In this document: piece by piece, positions 8,226 through 16,893 of the stretch
Position numbering within the stretch: position 1 is the stretch's first letter
Layout: each line of letters starts with the position of its first letter
DNA from: Actinernus sp. WN-2022
Lineage: Eukaryota > Cnidaria > Anthozoa > Actiniaria > Actinernidae
Direction of reading: 5' to 3'
DNA length: 64,000 nucleotides
Assembly: GCA_030867875.1 (NCBI GenBank)
Contig: JAOWCC010000019.1
Location: 110,736,047-110,800,046 of the forward strand
Notes under the pieces: model-generated
Seen by the model: the letters and a program-made list of their open reading frames with translations, nothing else
Told to the model about the DNA's origin: nothing
Database searches by the model: none
Translations under genes and position numbers: made by a program

Positions 8226-8861
8226 ATGGACACATTAACAGAACAAATTCCCTTTAACGCACTCATAATTGGCCCCACAAACTGCGGAAAGACTCAGTTC
8301 ATAGTTGATCAATTGAGAGGTCCATTTCGTTTTAAGTTTGAATATATCGTATTGATTTGTCCCACCTATGCTAACAATAAAACCTATAAAGGCGTTGGTA
8401 GGGGAGATCCTCGCTTCATTGTCCTAGCGCCTTCTCAGAACGATATTGATGCAACCCTAGGTGACTGTGCATGTTTTTTCGAAGGAACAAATACACTTAT
8501 TATCCTTGATGATTGTGCGGCAAGCAAGGATGTTAAGGGAAGGACCAATAAGATATCCGATTTAGCTTTTTCTGCACGCCACATTGGTATTTCGATTTGG
8601 GCCTCATCACAAACACAAAAGAGTATATGTAAGAACTTTCGCGAGAATTGCGCAATCGTTGTGGCATTTCGCATCGCAAGCGCACCGGGATTGAAGGATC
8701 TATTCGATGACTACGGCGCTAGCATATCCTTAGATGATAAGAAGCTATTCATTTCAGAACTTGAGACTAAGTTCGCGCATATATGTTTCTGTTTGCGACA
8801 TCCCTTTTCCACACTATTAGAGATACCTTCACCTATGGTATGTCACAATACGTTGAAGTAA
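8226..8861 (+). CDS. Genome-packaging ATPase (FtsK/HerA superfamily, A32-like)
   Basis: 211 residues from ATG at 8226. An earlier in-frame ATG at 8151 would overlap the capsid gene and adds no conserved sequence. Walker A is GPTNCGKT (residues 16-23), Walker B LIILDD (about 90-95), and a sensor-like SQ follows in IWASSQTQK. This is the motor that fills capsids with DNA in adeno-like and poxvirus-like lineages. Size is typical of Polinton ATPases. The stop is separated from the next ATG by a single base (TAAGATG), suggesting coupled or very compact expression. All catalytic motifs look intact. Confidence 0.9.
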   Translation: MDTLTEQIPFNALIIGPTNCGKTQFIVDQLRGPFRFKFEYIVLICPTYANNKTYKGVGRGDPRFIVLAPSQNDIDATLGDCACFFEGTNTLIILDDCAASKDVKGRTNKISDLAFSARHIGISIWASSQTQKSICKNFRENCAIVVAFRIASAPGLKDLFDDYGASISLDDKKLFISELETKFAHICFCLRHPFSTLLEIPSPMVCHNTLK

Positions 8862-8862
8862 G

Positions 8863-9534
8863 ATGGATAAATATTTGGATGATGAATTAATGAACATACT
8901 AGCTGAATCCGGCGAAATAGATGTGACAGGTCCTCCACCAAGGGCCGAATGCGGCTACCGCAGTAGCGGCAGCAAAGCTGCCATCGGAGCTACCTGCAAA
9001 AATTGTCATGGCTTCGAAACGAACCTACACTGCGCTACCACCAATGAAGATAGTAGCATAGAAATCAGCGAACATAGGGAATCTCTTTCTATTCTAGCCG
9101 TGACTGGTACGACAAAAGAATATCTAGGGAAGAATTTTTCTCTTGGGGACATTTCTAAGTTACCTGATAAAGACATAGAACGCCTATATCGTAGATACCA
9201 AGCCGTCTTAGCGAAGCAAATAAATGACTGCTTAGTGGATAGAGCACTAAGTGTAGCAACTTGTGTAGTCGCATATGTGAGGACTCTAGATTCTCGACAA
9301 CAACGAAGGCTGTTGAAAGCTCTAAAGGAAGACCGCCTAGTCCGAAACGAGATATCTGCACTGGCTGGCCGATTGGCCTACAAAGCAGGTCCACTTGTAG
9401 CACTAACTAGTGCCCTTTGTCACGTTGTTAACCATTCTATGCCCACTAAACAGGACTCCGAGGCGCAAGTATTGCCGAGCGAAAATGAAGTTGATGAAGT
9501 ACTTGAGGTATATTCAAATTTAAAAGAATCTTAA
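8863..9534 (+). CDS. Polinton protein of unknown function with cysteine cluster
   Basis: 223 residues, ATG at 8863 in strong context (AAGATGG), one base after the ATPase stop. The N-terminal region is acidic and contains TCKNCHGFETNLHC (about residues 45-58), a possible zinc-binding cluster. The middle carries ISKLPDKDIERLYRRYQAVL, a helical block that recurs in cnidarian Polinton proteins, followed by a mildly hydrophobic helical region (SVATCVVAYVRTL and GRLAYKAGPLVALTSALCHV). The C-terminus is acidic. Function not recognised. Position just behind capsid and ATPase argues for a role in virion morphogenesis. Confidence 0.8.
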   Translation: MDKYLDDELMNILAESGEIDVTGPPPRAECGYRSSGSKAAIGATCKNCHGFETNLHCATTNEDSSIEISEHRESLSILAVTGTTKEYLGKNFSLGDISKLPDKDIERLYRRYQAVLAKQINDCLVDRALSVATCVVAYVRTLDSRQQRRLLKALKEDRLVRNEISALAGRLAYKAGPLVALTSALCHVVNHSMPTKQDSEAQVLPSENEVDEVLEVYSNLKES

Positions 9535-9578
9535 CGTATTGAAGTTACCTCAACTACTAAGTAATTACTCTTAACAAG

Positions 9579-9950
9579 ATGGAAATCGATACCCATTCCG
9601 AAGATCGGAATGATCCCATCACGAAAGAACCAGTAAAACCCCCACCAAATCCAAAACGAGTTGCTGCAGGCAAACTCATAGCGCAAAGAAGGAAAGAAAA
9701 TATCGCCAATGTGGCGGCAACGCAGGCGCAGGTAGACAGTCATACCGATAAGCCAAGTTTGATATCAACTAATACCACACTTGCTGTAATTGGGGTAAGC
9801 ATAGCATTTGTGGGTTTGTACTATCAGTATAAGCAATACAAACAAACGCAACGAGTTAACCACAGCTCCGCTGAAGCCACAGACAGCTCAGCTGCCGCTA
9901 CCAAAGAAACCCCAAAAGGTCGTAACCTAAAAACTCAAGGCATGATATAG
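9579..9950 (+). CDS. Small Polinton single-pass membrane protein
   Basis: 123 residues, ATG at 9579 in AAGATGG context. A basic, proline-rich N-terminus (PKRVAAGKLIAQRRKENIA, residues 28-46) precedes one hydrophobic segment (TLAVIGVSIAFVGLYY, about 66-81) with a KQYKQTQR stop-transfer sequence and a Ser/Ala/Thr-rich tail. The PKRVAAGK block recurs in small Polinton proteins of cnidarians. It is one of three consecutive small hydrophobic proteins. Function unknown. Confidence 0.75.
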   Translation: MEIDTHSEDRNDPITKEPVKPPPNPKRVAAGKLIAQRRKENIANVAATQAQVDSHTDKPSLISTNTTLAVIGVSIAFVGLYYQYKQYKQTQRVNHSSAEATDSSAAATKETPKGRNLKTQGMI

Positions 9951-10008
9951 CATTTGAAGCCACGCCGTAGACACATATTATCGGCGATGTAAACGTCGTT
10001 CCAATAAG

Positions 10009-10227
10009 ATGGTTAACGAACTTATGAACACAATACAGGAAGCTACTATATTGACTGGACTTGCGGCAGGTATCGGTTGGGTCGGAAAAAAAGCAATCAA
10101 AGAGCCTTTGACTAACGATCCTTCATCTAGTATTTTGAACTTCGTGAAGTGGATAGCGGTTCTATCTGGTGGCCTTGCAGCTAAGAAATACCTAAAGGAC
10201 AAAGGGTATTGGAAGCCTGTTGAGTAA
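10009..10227 (+). CDS. Small Polinton hydrophobic protein, two predicted membrane segments
   Basis: 72 residues, ATG at 10009 preceded by AATAAG (same AAGATGG context as its neighbours). Two hydrophobic segments flank a short DPSSS loop: TILTGLAAGIGWVGKKA (about residues 12-28) and FVKWIAVLSGGLAAKKYL (about 45-62). No enzymatic motif. The pattern of a tiny two-pass protein between capsid-module genes is compatible with a virion membrane or holin-like component, but this is conjecture. Confidence 0.7.
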   Translation: MVNELMNTIQEATILTGLAAGIGWVGKKAIKEPLTNDPSSSILNFVKWIAVLSGGLAAKKYLKDKGYWKPVE

Positions 10228-10257
10228 CAGGGGCGACTCTACCTCGCCTTCGAAGCT

Positions 10258-10680
10258 ATGGCATCAATAATATTTATGGGATTTGTCTTCGCCATAACTA
10301 GTGCTGCCGCTAGTATTGCCGCACACGAAATAGAAAAAGCAACTAGCGGGCCTAATGCTGCTGCCGCAGAGATGGTAAGACATGATAAGGCCCAGGAGAA
10401 GGCAAATGCCGCTATGGCAACCTATGAGAAAAATCGAGAAAAACGACTAGAAGCACAAGCCACCTGGAACCACTGGAAAGAAAATAACGCACACGTTGGA
10501 CTTAAAGATAGAATCGATGCAATGCGAAAACTCCATATATATCACATATTGCAAATGAAACTGGAAAAGCCTAAACTCTCAGATTATTATCGACCATCTA
10601 ATTCGAGGAAAACTGCCGAATTGGTGGCCTTAGGTGGTAGTGTATTCGCGACTGGATACGTTGCCACTCGATTCTTATAA
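10258..10680 (+). CDS. Polinton membrane-anchored helical protein
   Basis: 140 residues, ATG at 10258. Layout: N-terminal hydrophobic segment (IIFMGFVFAITSAAASIAAH), a charged helix (RHDKAQEKANAAMATYEKN, about 41-60), the block LSDYYRPSNSRKTAEL (about 106-121), and a C-terminal hydrophobic segment (LGGSVFATGYVATRF). The central helix and the D-Y-Y-x-P-S block are shared with an unannotated protein family seen repeatedly in cnidarian Polintons. Function unknown. Last of the small-protein series before the integrase. Confidence 0.78.
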   Translation: MASIIFMGFVFAITSAAASIAAHEIEKATSGPNAAAAEMVRHDKAQEKANAAMATYEKNREKRLEAQATWNHWKENNAHVGLKDRIDAMRKLHIYHILQMKLEKPKLSDYYRPSNSRKTAELVALGGSVFATGYVATRFL

Positions 10681-10951
10681 GAATTGGTTATAGCTATGTT
10701 TTAAAAAAAACGAGCTTTTTACGTTTAACGTAATTACTAGATCACTTACTAGATTACTAGAGTATTACTAGAGTATTACTAGAGTATTACTATAAGATTA
10801 CTAAACGAATCTACATAAAATAAAATAAAATAAAAAATAAAAAAAAGAAGGATAAGAACTTGTCAGCTAGATAAGTCTTTATCTTTTTTTTTTTTGTCTT
10901 CGTATTGGAGTCTAGTTGTTATGCATAGATATCAAATGCGTTGAGGTTCAG
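10681..10951. other. Intergenic region with poly(A)-signal run, 11-bp repeats and imperfect hairpin
   Basis: No gene. It holds ACTAG-rich short repeats (three copies of AGAGTATTACT around 10757-10790), several overlapping AATAAA motifs (about 10817-10845) that could polyadenylate the rightward transcripts, and an imperfect inverted repeat pairing AAGAAGGATAAGAACTT with the AAGTCTTTATC and poly-T at 10874-10897. Probably the 3' end of the capsid-module transcripts plus the integrase promoter. Confidence 0.5.
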
Positions 10952-12016
10952 ATGGATTCTCGTCTTGCGAATATCTTCTATGGTCCTGAGGGTTATTGGA
11001 AAGGACTAGCAGCTATTAAGCATCTTGCCAATTCGGCAAACGTATCTGAAGATGTGACTCGGATGTGGCTAGAAAAACAAGCTATGTGGCAGATCTATTT
11101 ACCACCCCCCAAATACGTTCCACGACCTAAATTCAATGTATCTACACCAAATGAGGTCCATCAAGCCGATTTGATATTTCTACCTCACGATCGACCTGGA
11201 CGTGGAAGAAAGCTATATAAGTATGCGCTGACAATCGTGGATGTAGCATCCAGATACAAAGAAGCCGAACCATTAGCCACTAAAGAATCTAAAGAAGTTG
11301 CTGCGGCATTCGAACGAATATATGAGCGAAGTCCACTAACATGGCCAAAACTTTTACAAGTCGATCCAGGCCGTGAATTTATGGGTGCAATGTCTTCGCT
11401 ACTAGATAAACATGAAGTTTCTGTACGTCGTGGTCGTGTGGATATTCACCGGGATCAAGCAATCGTCGAACGATTTAATCGTACTTTAGCTGAGAGATTG
11501 TTTGGATACCAATATGCTCAGGAGATGGTACTTACTTCACAGGGAAAGGATGATAGATCTGTCGAATGGGTGTCTCGTCTACCTGCGGTCGTAAAAGCTT
11601 TAAACAACGAAGCTACGCGTTTGACAGGAAAACAACCATCCATAGCAATCACCAAAAACGAAATCGAATCGAACCCAGCAGAACCCGTGCCGGTTCGGGA
11701 CGAACGGATACGTCTAGTTGGGCTCAAAGAGGAAAGACTTCCATTCGATGTCAGTGTTCGATATCTATATGCTCCTGGTGAGCTAGAAGGTGGACGAAAG
11801 CGTGCTACCGATCCTATATGGAGTTTGAAAACGTATAGCATTTCGCGTAGTATGGTTTCTTCGGGTCAGCCAGTCCTATATTATTTGTACGCCCCACAAG
11901 TTTCGAATGTTGCTCCGCAGGTTTCGAAGAAACAACCAGCGCGTGGATTCGTGCGTGAAGAGCTACAAGTCGTGCCACTCGATACCGAACTACCTCCGAA
12001 TGGGATCCTAAGCTAG
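10952..12016 (+). CDS. INT: Polinton integrase (retroviral-type DDE)
   Basis: 354 residues from ATG at 10952; a preceding in-frame TTG at 10916 is not needed. It catalyses insertion of the element and produces the short target duplication. The RNase H-like core shows Asp73 in QADLIFLP, Asp138 in LQVDPGREF and Glu173 in DQAIVERFNRTL, that is D-x64-D-x34-E, the classic D,D35E spacing, with all three residues present. The N-terminal part lacks an HHCC zinc finger. The C-terminal domain contains YLYAPGELEGGRKRATDPIW and GFVREEL, conserved in Polinton integrases and SH3/chromodomain-like in position. No lesion seen. Confidence 0.92.
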   Translation: MDSRLANIFYGPEGYWKGLAAIKHLANSANVSEDVTRMWLEKQAMWQIYLPPPKYVPRPKFNVSTPNEVHQADLIFLPHDRPGRGRKLYKYALTIVDVASRYKEAEPLATKESKEVAAAFERIYERSPLTWPKLLQVDPGREFMGAMSSLLDKHEVSVRRGRVDIHRDQAIVERFNRTLAERLFGYQYAQEMVLTSQGKDDRSVEWVSRLPAVVKALNNEATRLTGKQPSIAITKNEIESNPAEPVPVRDERIRLVGLKEERLPFDVSVRYLYAPGELEGGRKRATDPIWSLKTYSISRSMVSSGQPVLYYLYAPQVSNVAPQVSKKQPARGFVREELQVVPLDTELPPNGILS

Positions 12017-12106
12017 TTCGTTTTGGAACAAACATATATCTTTATGGCCATGGGCTAATGTATCGATTCCGTTTGCTCTCTCTAAATGTTTGTGGAGGTA
12101 GTTATT

Positions 12107-15100
12107 TCAAAGACTGTATTCTATAGGCTCAGTGTGGATTCCATCTGGGAGTACTCGCCTTTTATCGTAGTACGCTGAAAGCCCAAGTTTATGTTGTGTA
12201 TAAGTGGCCATACCTTCTGGTAGTAAACGGAATCCGCGATTTTGTGCTTTATCGATACTACCACATAAGGCTTCATTGAATCGATCCCACGTAACATCGT
12301 TGTGCCTCTTTGACATCCCTTTGGTGGAATATTTGCGAGTATCGCCTCCATCGACATACCAAGCTTTAGAACATAGTGCAATAGCTCGTTGTCCTTCGAG
12401 TTCAAGTTTGAATAGTCCTGGTGTGCGATTACTCCATTTGTCCCAAGCTAACCAATCATTTATATGGATTGCGAAATCCTCTCGCCTTTCTGATCGTACG
12501 ACTTCGTCAATGCTATTTCCTGAAATTGCTATGTACGCGCTATCAGTATCCATTTGTATGTATTCGAAATCCTCTCGAGCAATATACTTGTCAAGGAAGT
12601 CGTAGTAGAATTCGAGCATACGAAGCTTAGCGAGTTGATATACAGCGATACCTACTTGGAAAGGGCGTTTGATTTGGATCCGATTCTTTCTACTCTCGAG
12701 TTCATATGCGTCACCAATTTCCTCTAAATCTGAAAACCAAACACTACGCAAAGCTTTGTCAACGACCTTCTCATCCTTGGTATAGGTGACATTCGTTTGG
12801 CGTCCCAAATCTTCGATCAACTTTCCATAGGCGCTATTTCCAAGTAACTTGAATACATCTGCAAGTAGAGCTTTACTTTTGTCTACATCTCCTGTCCTTC
12901 GTGCTTCGGTGACTTGATCTACAAACCATTCAAATACTTTTTTGGGTTCATAGTCTATTGTGCGATAGACGCTGGTGATGCTTGCTCCATGATCGAGATA
13001 CCAACGCAACAGTGGTGCATATAGTAATAGATGTTTTCCAGATAGACTCCCAACTAGCTTTTTAGTATTAGGTCTTTTTCGATCTGTCTTCTTGAGGTAA
13101 TCTATCATCTTTGGTGAGATTGCTTTGTCTGGAATTTCTCGATTGTAGAAGAAGGGTGGCATCTCCTCGAATTTCTTCCATTTACTTTTAGGTATCTCGA
13201 TATCTACTTCTGCGAATCCAAACCACGTACCATCACGTAGACGTTTGATAAACCCTTCGACGGCTGTATCAGGGTCTTTATAGTGTACGACTTTTTCTTT
13301 CCCACAAGACATATCGAGTGCCATAGTAGAAAGATATAGGGCATTGGCATCGTATCCAAGAATCTTTCGACACTTTTTGGTTCCGCCCTGATGACTACGA
13401 ATCTTAGTTATTCCTGCTTCATGACGTCTAGTGAATACTATACTTGGTCCACCAACGATAGCACTTTTGAGCATATGATAAGCCTCCTCATTTGGGGCAT
13501 ACATCTCAGCACCACGTTCTACACTACCTCGAAGTAGAAATTGTAGTGATACTCCTGGAATAGATACTGCATCTTTCAATATATCTATACCTTTATCGTG
13601 ATAGAAATCGCGCATCTTTTCTAATGCCTCTATGAATGGAACTACATCTAAGTTGTTATAGTATCGTAGCCAATCAGCAAAGGTCTCCATTCCGTTATCG
13701 CGAAAAATTTGCTAACAATCCTCGAACTCTGTCATAGTCAATAAATGTGCTCCTTTCAACTTCGATACCCATTCTTGATAATCTGGTAAACCCCTGTGAT
13801 CCAATTTGTCTGGAGAATCGAACCACTCGTATGGAAAGTAACTTTTTTGCGATTCGCATCCATATGCCTTGATCCACTTTTCGTAGGAAGTACCTGGTCC
13901 AAGATAATTCATCACATCGAGGAAACGAAATTCTGGGGTTAAGAGAAACATAGTGGTATTGGCTTTCTTTGCCACTCGGACCTTTTTGCATGTATCTGCA
14001 ATAGATTCCACGAAATAGTTTCTGATCAAATTCAAATCGTATCGCCCGGAGTTGAATCCTAATACGGGAACTTGCTTTGTCCATTCATTGATTTTCATTT
14101 GCTGTTCTTTCGGTAGGGTATCGAAAGAGAATTCAGGTGTATTAGGACAAAACTGTTCGATGGCAACTTCTTGGATTACTTTTGCTCTTCGTTGAAGTTC
14201 TTCGACAAAGGCAACTATGAGTTCTTTTGGATCTCCTCGATAGATGGAGGTTGGTGTTCGATTGTATGTGTCGGCAATTGATACTGATATAGGAACATGT
14301 ACGTTTTCGATGGTTAAGTGGTCTGTTGGTTGTCTTCCTTTCGTCGTATCGAGATAGGCCTCGAAATCGTAAACTATGGCATGTGGATAAGCGGTTTGTA
14401 CCGGGGTTGGAATTGGTTCGTTGGTCTTCTTCGTCGAGCATTCCCAAGCCTCCACCACTGTATATCCGGTCGATCGTAGTTTTGCCGTTCTTGCGCAAGT
14501 TTTACGATATAAATTATTACCCCATGATTTGCCTTTCGTACATTTTGGGCATCCGTGAAAGTAACACCCATGGAATTGAAAGATTGTTTTGGAAATAGGT
14601 TCATAGCCATCGACGAGTGCTCCTTCTATCCAACGTTCTCCACCATGCCCACAAGCTGCGTGATGAATATGTCGTTCGATTCTTTCCGATTCGCGTTTCA
14701 ACCAACGTAAGGCTTTCTTACTCGCATGACACACTGGCCAGAATGCTTTTTCGAATGCAGATTGTGGGGTTATGATTTTTTCTCCTGCACAAACTATCTT
14801 CGTTTCGCCACGACTACAACGATCTGCATGACGTTGGAGATTTGAAACTTTCGTGAATCGTTGTTTGCAATCATTACAGATATAGAGATCTCCGAGTTGC
14901 CAAATTTTCTTAATATAAAAGGCATGTCCCTCATATATCCCAATCGTCATCGTACGTTTGTAGTGAGCTGCATGTCGTGTCAGATGCCAAGCTCCATCCT
15001 TCGTAGGTTCATACACGCAAATGCCTATCCCAAAGTGCGCCTCGATCTTATCCAATTGGTCTAGGGAAGTTTTGGGAGTATCTCGTATAGGCGATACCAA

Positions 15101-15709
15101 TTGATAGAACTCCTGAGCTAATTTTCTAGCTGCGGTATTGCACTTATCTACACGAGATCCTTTGTATATAGCAAGGCATCGCCAAAGGCATAGATTGTCG
15201 TCGTATTTGTCGAGGGAAAACATCCCCTTTTTCTGTCTAAGCCATTGTGGTAATGGGCCGGTACCCAACAAAGGTTGTCGATCGATTACGACTTTGACAT
15301 CCACATGGACCCAACGTACAAATACCCACTGAGTGTCGGGTCTCGCTATATTATCGGGATTCAATCTGGCAATCTCCTTGTCGTTTATCCATTCCGCCGC
15401 CTTGCCTAGAATATTTATCCATGGAGATCCTGAACCTGTCTTGGAAAATATCATTATACGCCCATCCCTGATGTTGCGAATGCGGTAGACATAGCTATAG
15501 CGTAGATAGAAACTAGTTTCGACGTTTGCAGTCAATTTCTCCATGATCCTATGCGTCAAATCTCCCGCTACACCTTTGAAAAGTCTCCATCGAATCGTGC
15601 GTCTGCCTTTTTCCTCTCTCTCAAGTGTGCCATCTATCTCATCGAGAATAGTATTTGCCTCTAGAGCAAGACTGCGTGATAGTGGTTCGCTACGAGGTTT
15701 TTGTAGCAT
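12107..15709 (-). pseudogene. POLB: Protein-primed family B DNA polymerase, interrupted by one in-frame stop
   Basis: Replicative polymerase of the element. ATG at 15709 (an upstream TTG at 15730 lies in the tandem repeat). First part, 15709-13712, 665 codons: DNLCLWRCLAIYKG (about residue 170, OTU-like look, role unclear), a C2HC finger CNDCKQRF...H...C (about 288-308), FQFHGCYFHGCPKC (about 384-397), exonuclease motifs IVYDFEAYLD (about 447) and GFNSGRYDLN (about 553). A single TAG at 13714-13712 ends it. The same frame stays open from 13711 to the true stop at 12107, with palm motif A GYDANALYLS, motif B KLLGNSAYGK and motif C MDTDSAYIAI. Total about 1,200 codons, normal for Polintons. All catalytic motifs survive, so the stop is a lone nonsense lesion or, less likely, a read-through site. 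Confidence 0.9.
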
Positions 15710-15727
15710 TCGCTTAGTAATTCGCTG

Positions 15728-16001
15728 CAATTTCCTCTGTCAATACTTATATGATGGTTATCTCTAAATGCTTCGTGACAATCAATATCTTCCAACAATT
15801 TCCTCTGTCAATACTTATATGATGGTTATCTCTAAATGCTTCGTGACAATCAATATCTTCCAACAATTTCCTCTGTCAATACTTATATGATGGTTATCTC
15901 TAAATGCTTCGTGACAATCAATATCTTCCAACATATCCCTGCTCTGTCAATACTTATATGAGTGGTAGTCTCTAAATGTTGTGTGACAGTCGATATCCTG
16001 C
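15728..16001. repeat. 68-bp tandem repeats upstream of the polymerase gene
   Basis: Three perfect 68-bp units starting at 15728, 15796 and 15864, each beginning CAATTTCCTCTGTCAATACT, plus a diverged fourth at 15932-16001. They directly precede the polymerase ATG and may contain its promoter. Further copies lie at 16320-16426. Confidence 0.9.
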
Positions 16002-16002
16002 T

Positions 16003-16290
16003 CTAATCGATTGGGAGGTAGTTCTTTTTCAATTCCAATAACACCTTTGCGAAGCGAACCTTAGTATAACGTTTTCTATCTCTGAGGTATTGCCTCGTTT
16101 TCTGTCCGCACCTTGTGCAAAGTCCATAACTAGTACGACATCCAATCCCGCATTTCGAACAGGGTATTGGTGATCTGCTTCCCTCTCTTATCTGATAATT
16201 ATGTTGAGCACAGTACTCTGTATTATATCGCTTTCTTTTACACTCGTAATCCTTTCCAAGCATCAACCATATACAAGTGGCTTTATCCAT
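16003..16290 (-). CDS. Small cysteine-rich (zinc-ribbon-like) Polinton protein
   Basis: 95 residues from ATG at 16290; the frame extends upstream to a TTG only. Cysteines and histidine form C..H (TEYCAQH) and then IPCSKCGIGC...LCTRCGQK, i.e. CxxCxxxC...CxxC, likely one or two zinc-binding sites. The C-terminal half is basic (RQYLRDRKRYTKVRFAKV). A small basic zinc protein could bind nucleic acid, for example as a regulator. Its 5' half is duplicated in the outer TIR (16427-16613) and in the left TIR (2009-2143); only this copy is full length. No family recognised. Confidence 0.65.
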   Translation of the reverse strand: MDKATCIWLMLGKDYECKRKRYNTEYCAQHNYQIREGSRSPIPCSKCGIGCRTSYGLCTRCGQKTRQYLRDRKRYTKVRFAKVLLELKKNYLPID

Positions 16291-16319
16291 GAGACTGTCT
16301 ATTCGTATATATCTGCCAA

Positions 16320-16426
16320 CAATTTCCTCTGTCAATACTTATATGATGGTTATCTCTAAATGCTTCGTGACAGTCAATATCTTCCAACAATTTCCTCTGT
16401 CAATACTTATATGATGGCTATCTCTA
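16320..16426. repeat. Second block of the 68-bp repeat
   Basis: One complete unit from 16320 and a truncated one from 16388 to 16426, nearly identical to 15728-15931. They separate the inner cysteine-rich gene from the outer TIR copy of its 5' half, showing that gene segment and repeats were duplicated together. Confidence 0.88.
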
Positions 16427-16888
16427 AGTGCGACATCCAATTCCACATTTCGAACAGGGTATTGGTGATCTACTTCCCTCTCTTATCTGATAATTATGTT
16501 GAGCACAATACTCTGTATTATATCGCTTTCTTTTACACTCGTAATCCTTTCCAAGCATCAACCATATACAAGTGGCTTTATCCATGAGACTGTCTATTCG
16601 TATATATCTGCCGGGCTCTAATAGCTTGGAGGAACTCTGCAGCAACGAATATCATAAAACAACGCCCGAAAGCAACAACTCTGCCACCCATATCGGAACT
16701 GAGGGTGAATACATACCTTGTGAGGCAATTCGGTATCAAATAGCTGTTTTGGGGCTAAAAAGGGGTAATATAGCGAACAAAAGCTCTAAGGAGGTGTCAT
16801 AATGCTAAATGGGTGAAAAATAGAACACTGCGTTAGAACTTTGTTGTACAACAAAAACGGGTATCATTTTGACTCCGGCTATACTACT
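16427..16888 (-). repeat. Right terminal inverted repeat of the Polinton (462 bp)
   Basis: Inverted copy of 1706-2110 with an extra 57 bp (in frame in the cysteine-rich gene). It ends CCGGCTATACTACT at 16888, immediately before TGTTT. Confidence 0.9.
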
Positions 16889-16893
16889 TGTTT
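16889..16893. repeat. Right target-site duplication of the Polinton (TGTTT)
   Basis: Matches 1701-1705 directly outside the opposite terminus. Confidence 0.8.

Larger units (their letters stand above)
1706..16888. mobile_element. Polinton/Maverick virus-like DNA transposon, essentially complete
   Basis: A 15,183-bp element bounded by terminal inverted repeats beginning AGTAGTATAGCCGGAGTC and by TGTTT target duplications. It encodes the Polinton hallmarks: protein-primed PolB, DDE integrase, double-jelly-roll major capsid protein and FtsK/HerA-type packaging ATPase, plus a penton-like protein and several small membrane proteins. Length and gene set fit the family (usually 15-20 kb). The TIRs show no obvious substitutions relative to each other and most genes are open, so the insertion looks recent. 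Two lesions are visible: a stop in PolB and a frameshift in one membrane protein gene. No adenain-like protease is found. The element sits inside a decayed DIRS-like retrotransposon. Confidence 0.93.

Noticed and set aside
13712..13714. Two separate genes for exonuclease and polymerase
   Set aside because: The downstream part continues in exactly the same frame after one TAG, and Polinton polymerases are single proteins of the combined length.
16572..16802. 76-residue outward-reading frame present in both TIRs (also 1792-2022)
   Set aside because: Opens with GTG, lies opposite the cysteine-rich gene, has no recognisable features, and its duplication is explained by the TIRs alone.
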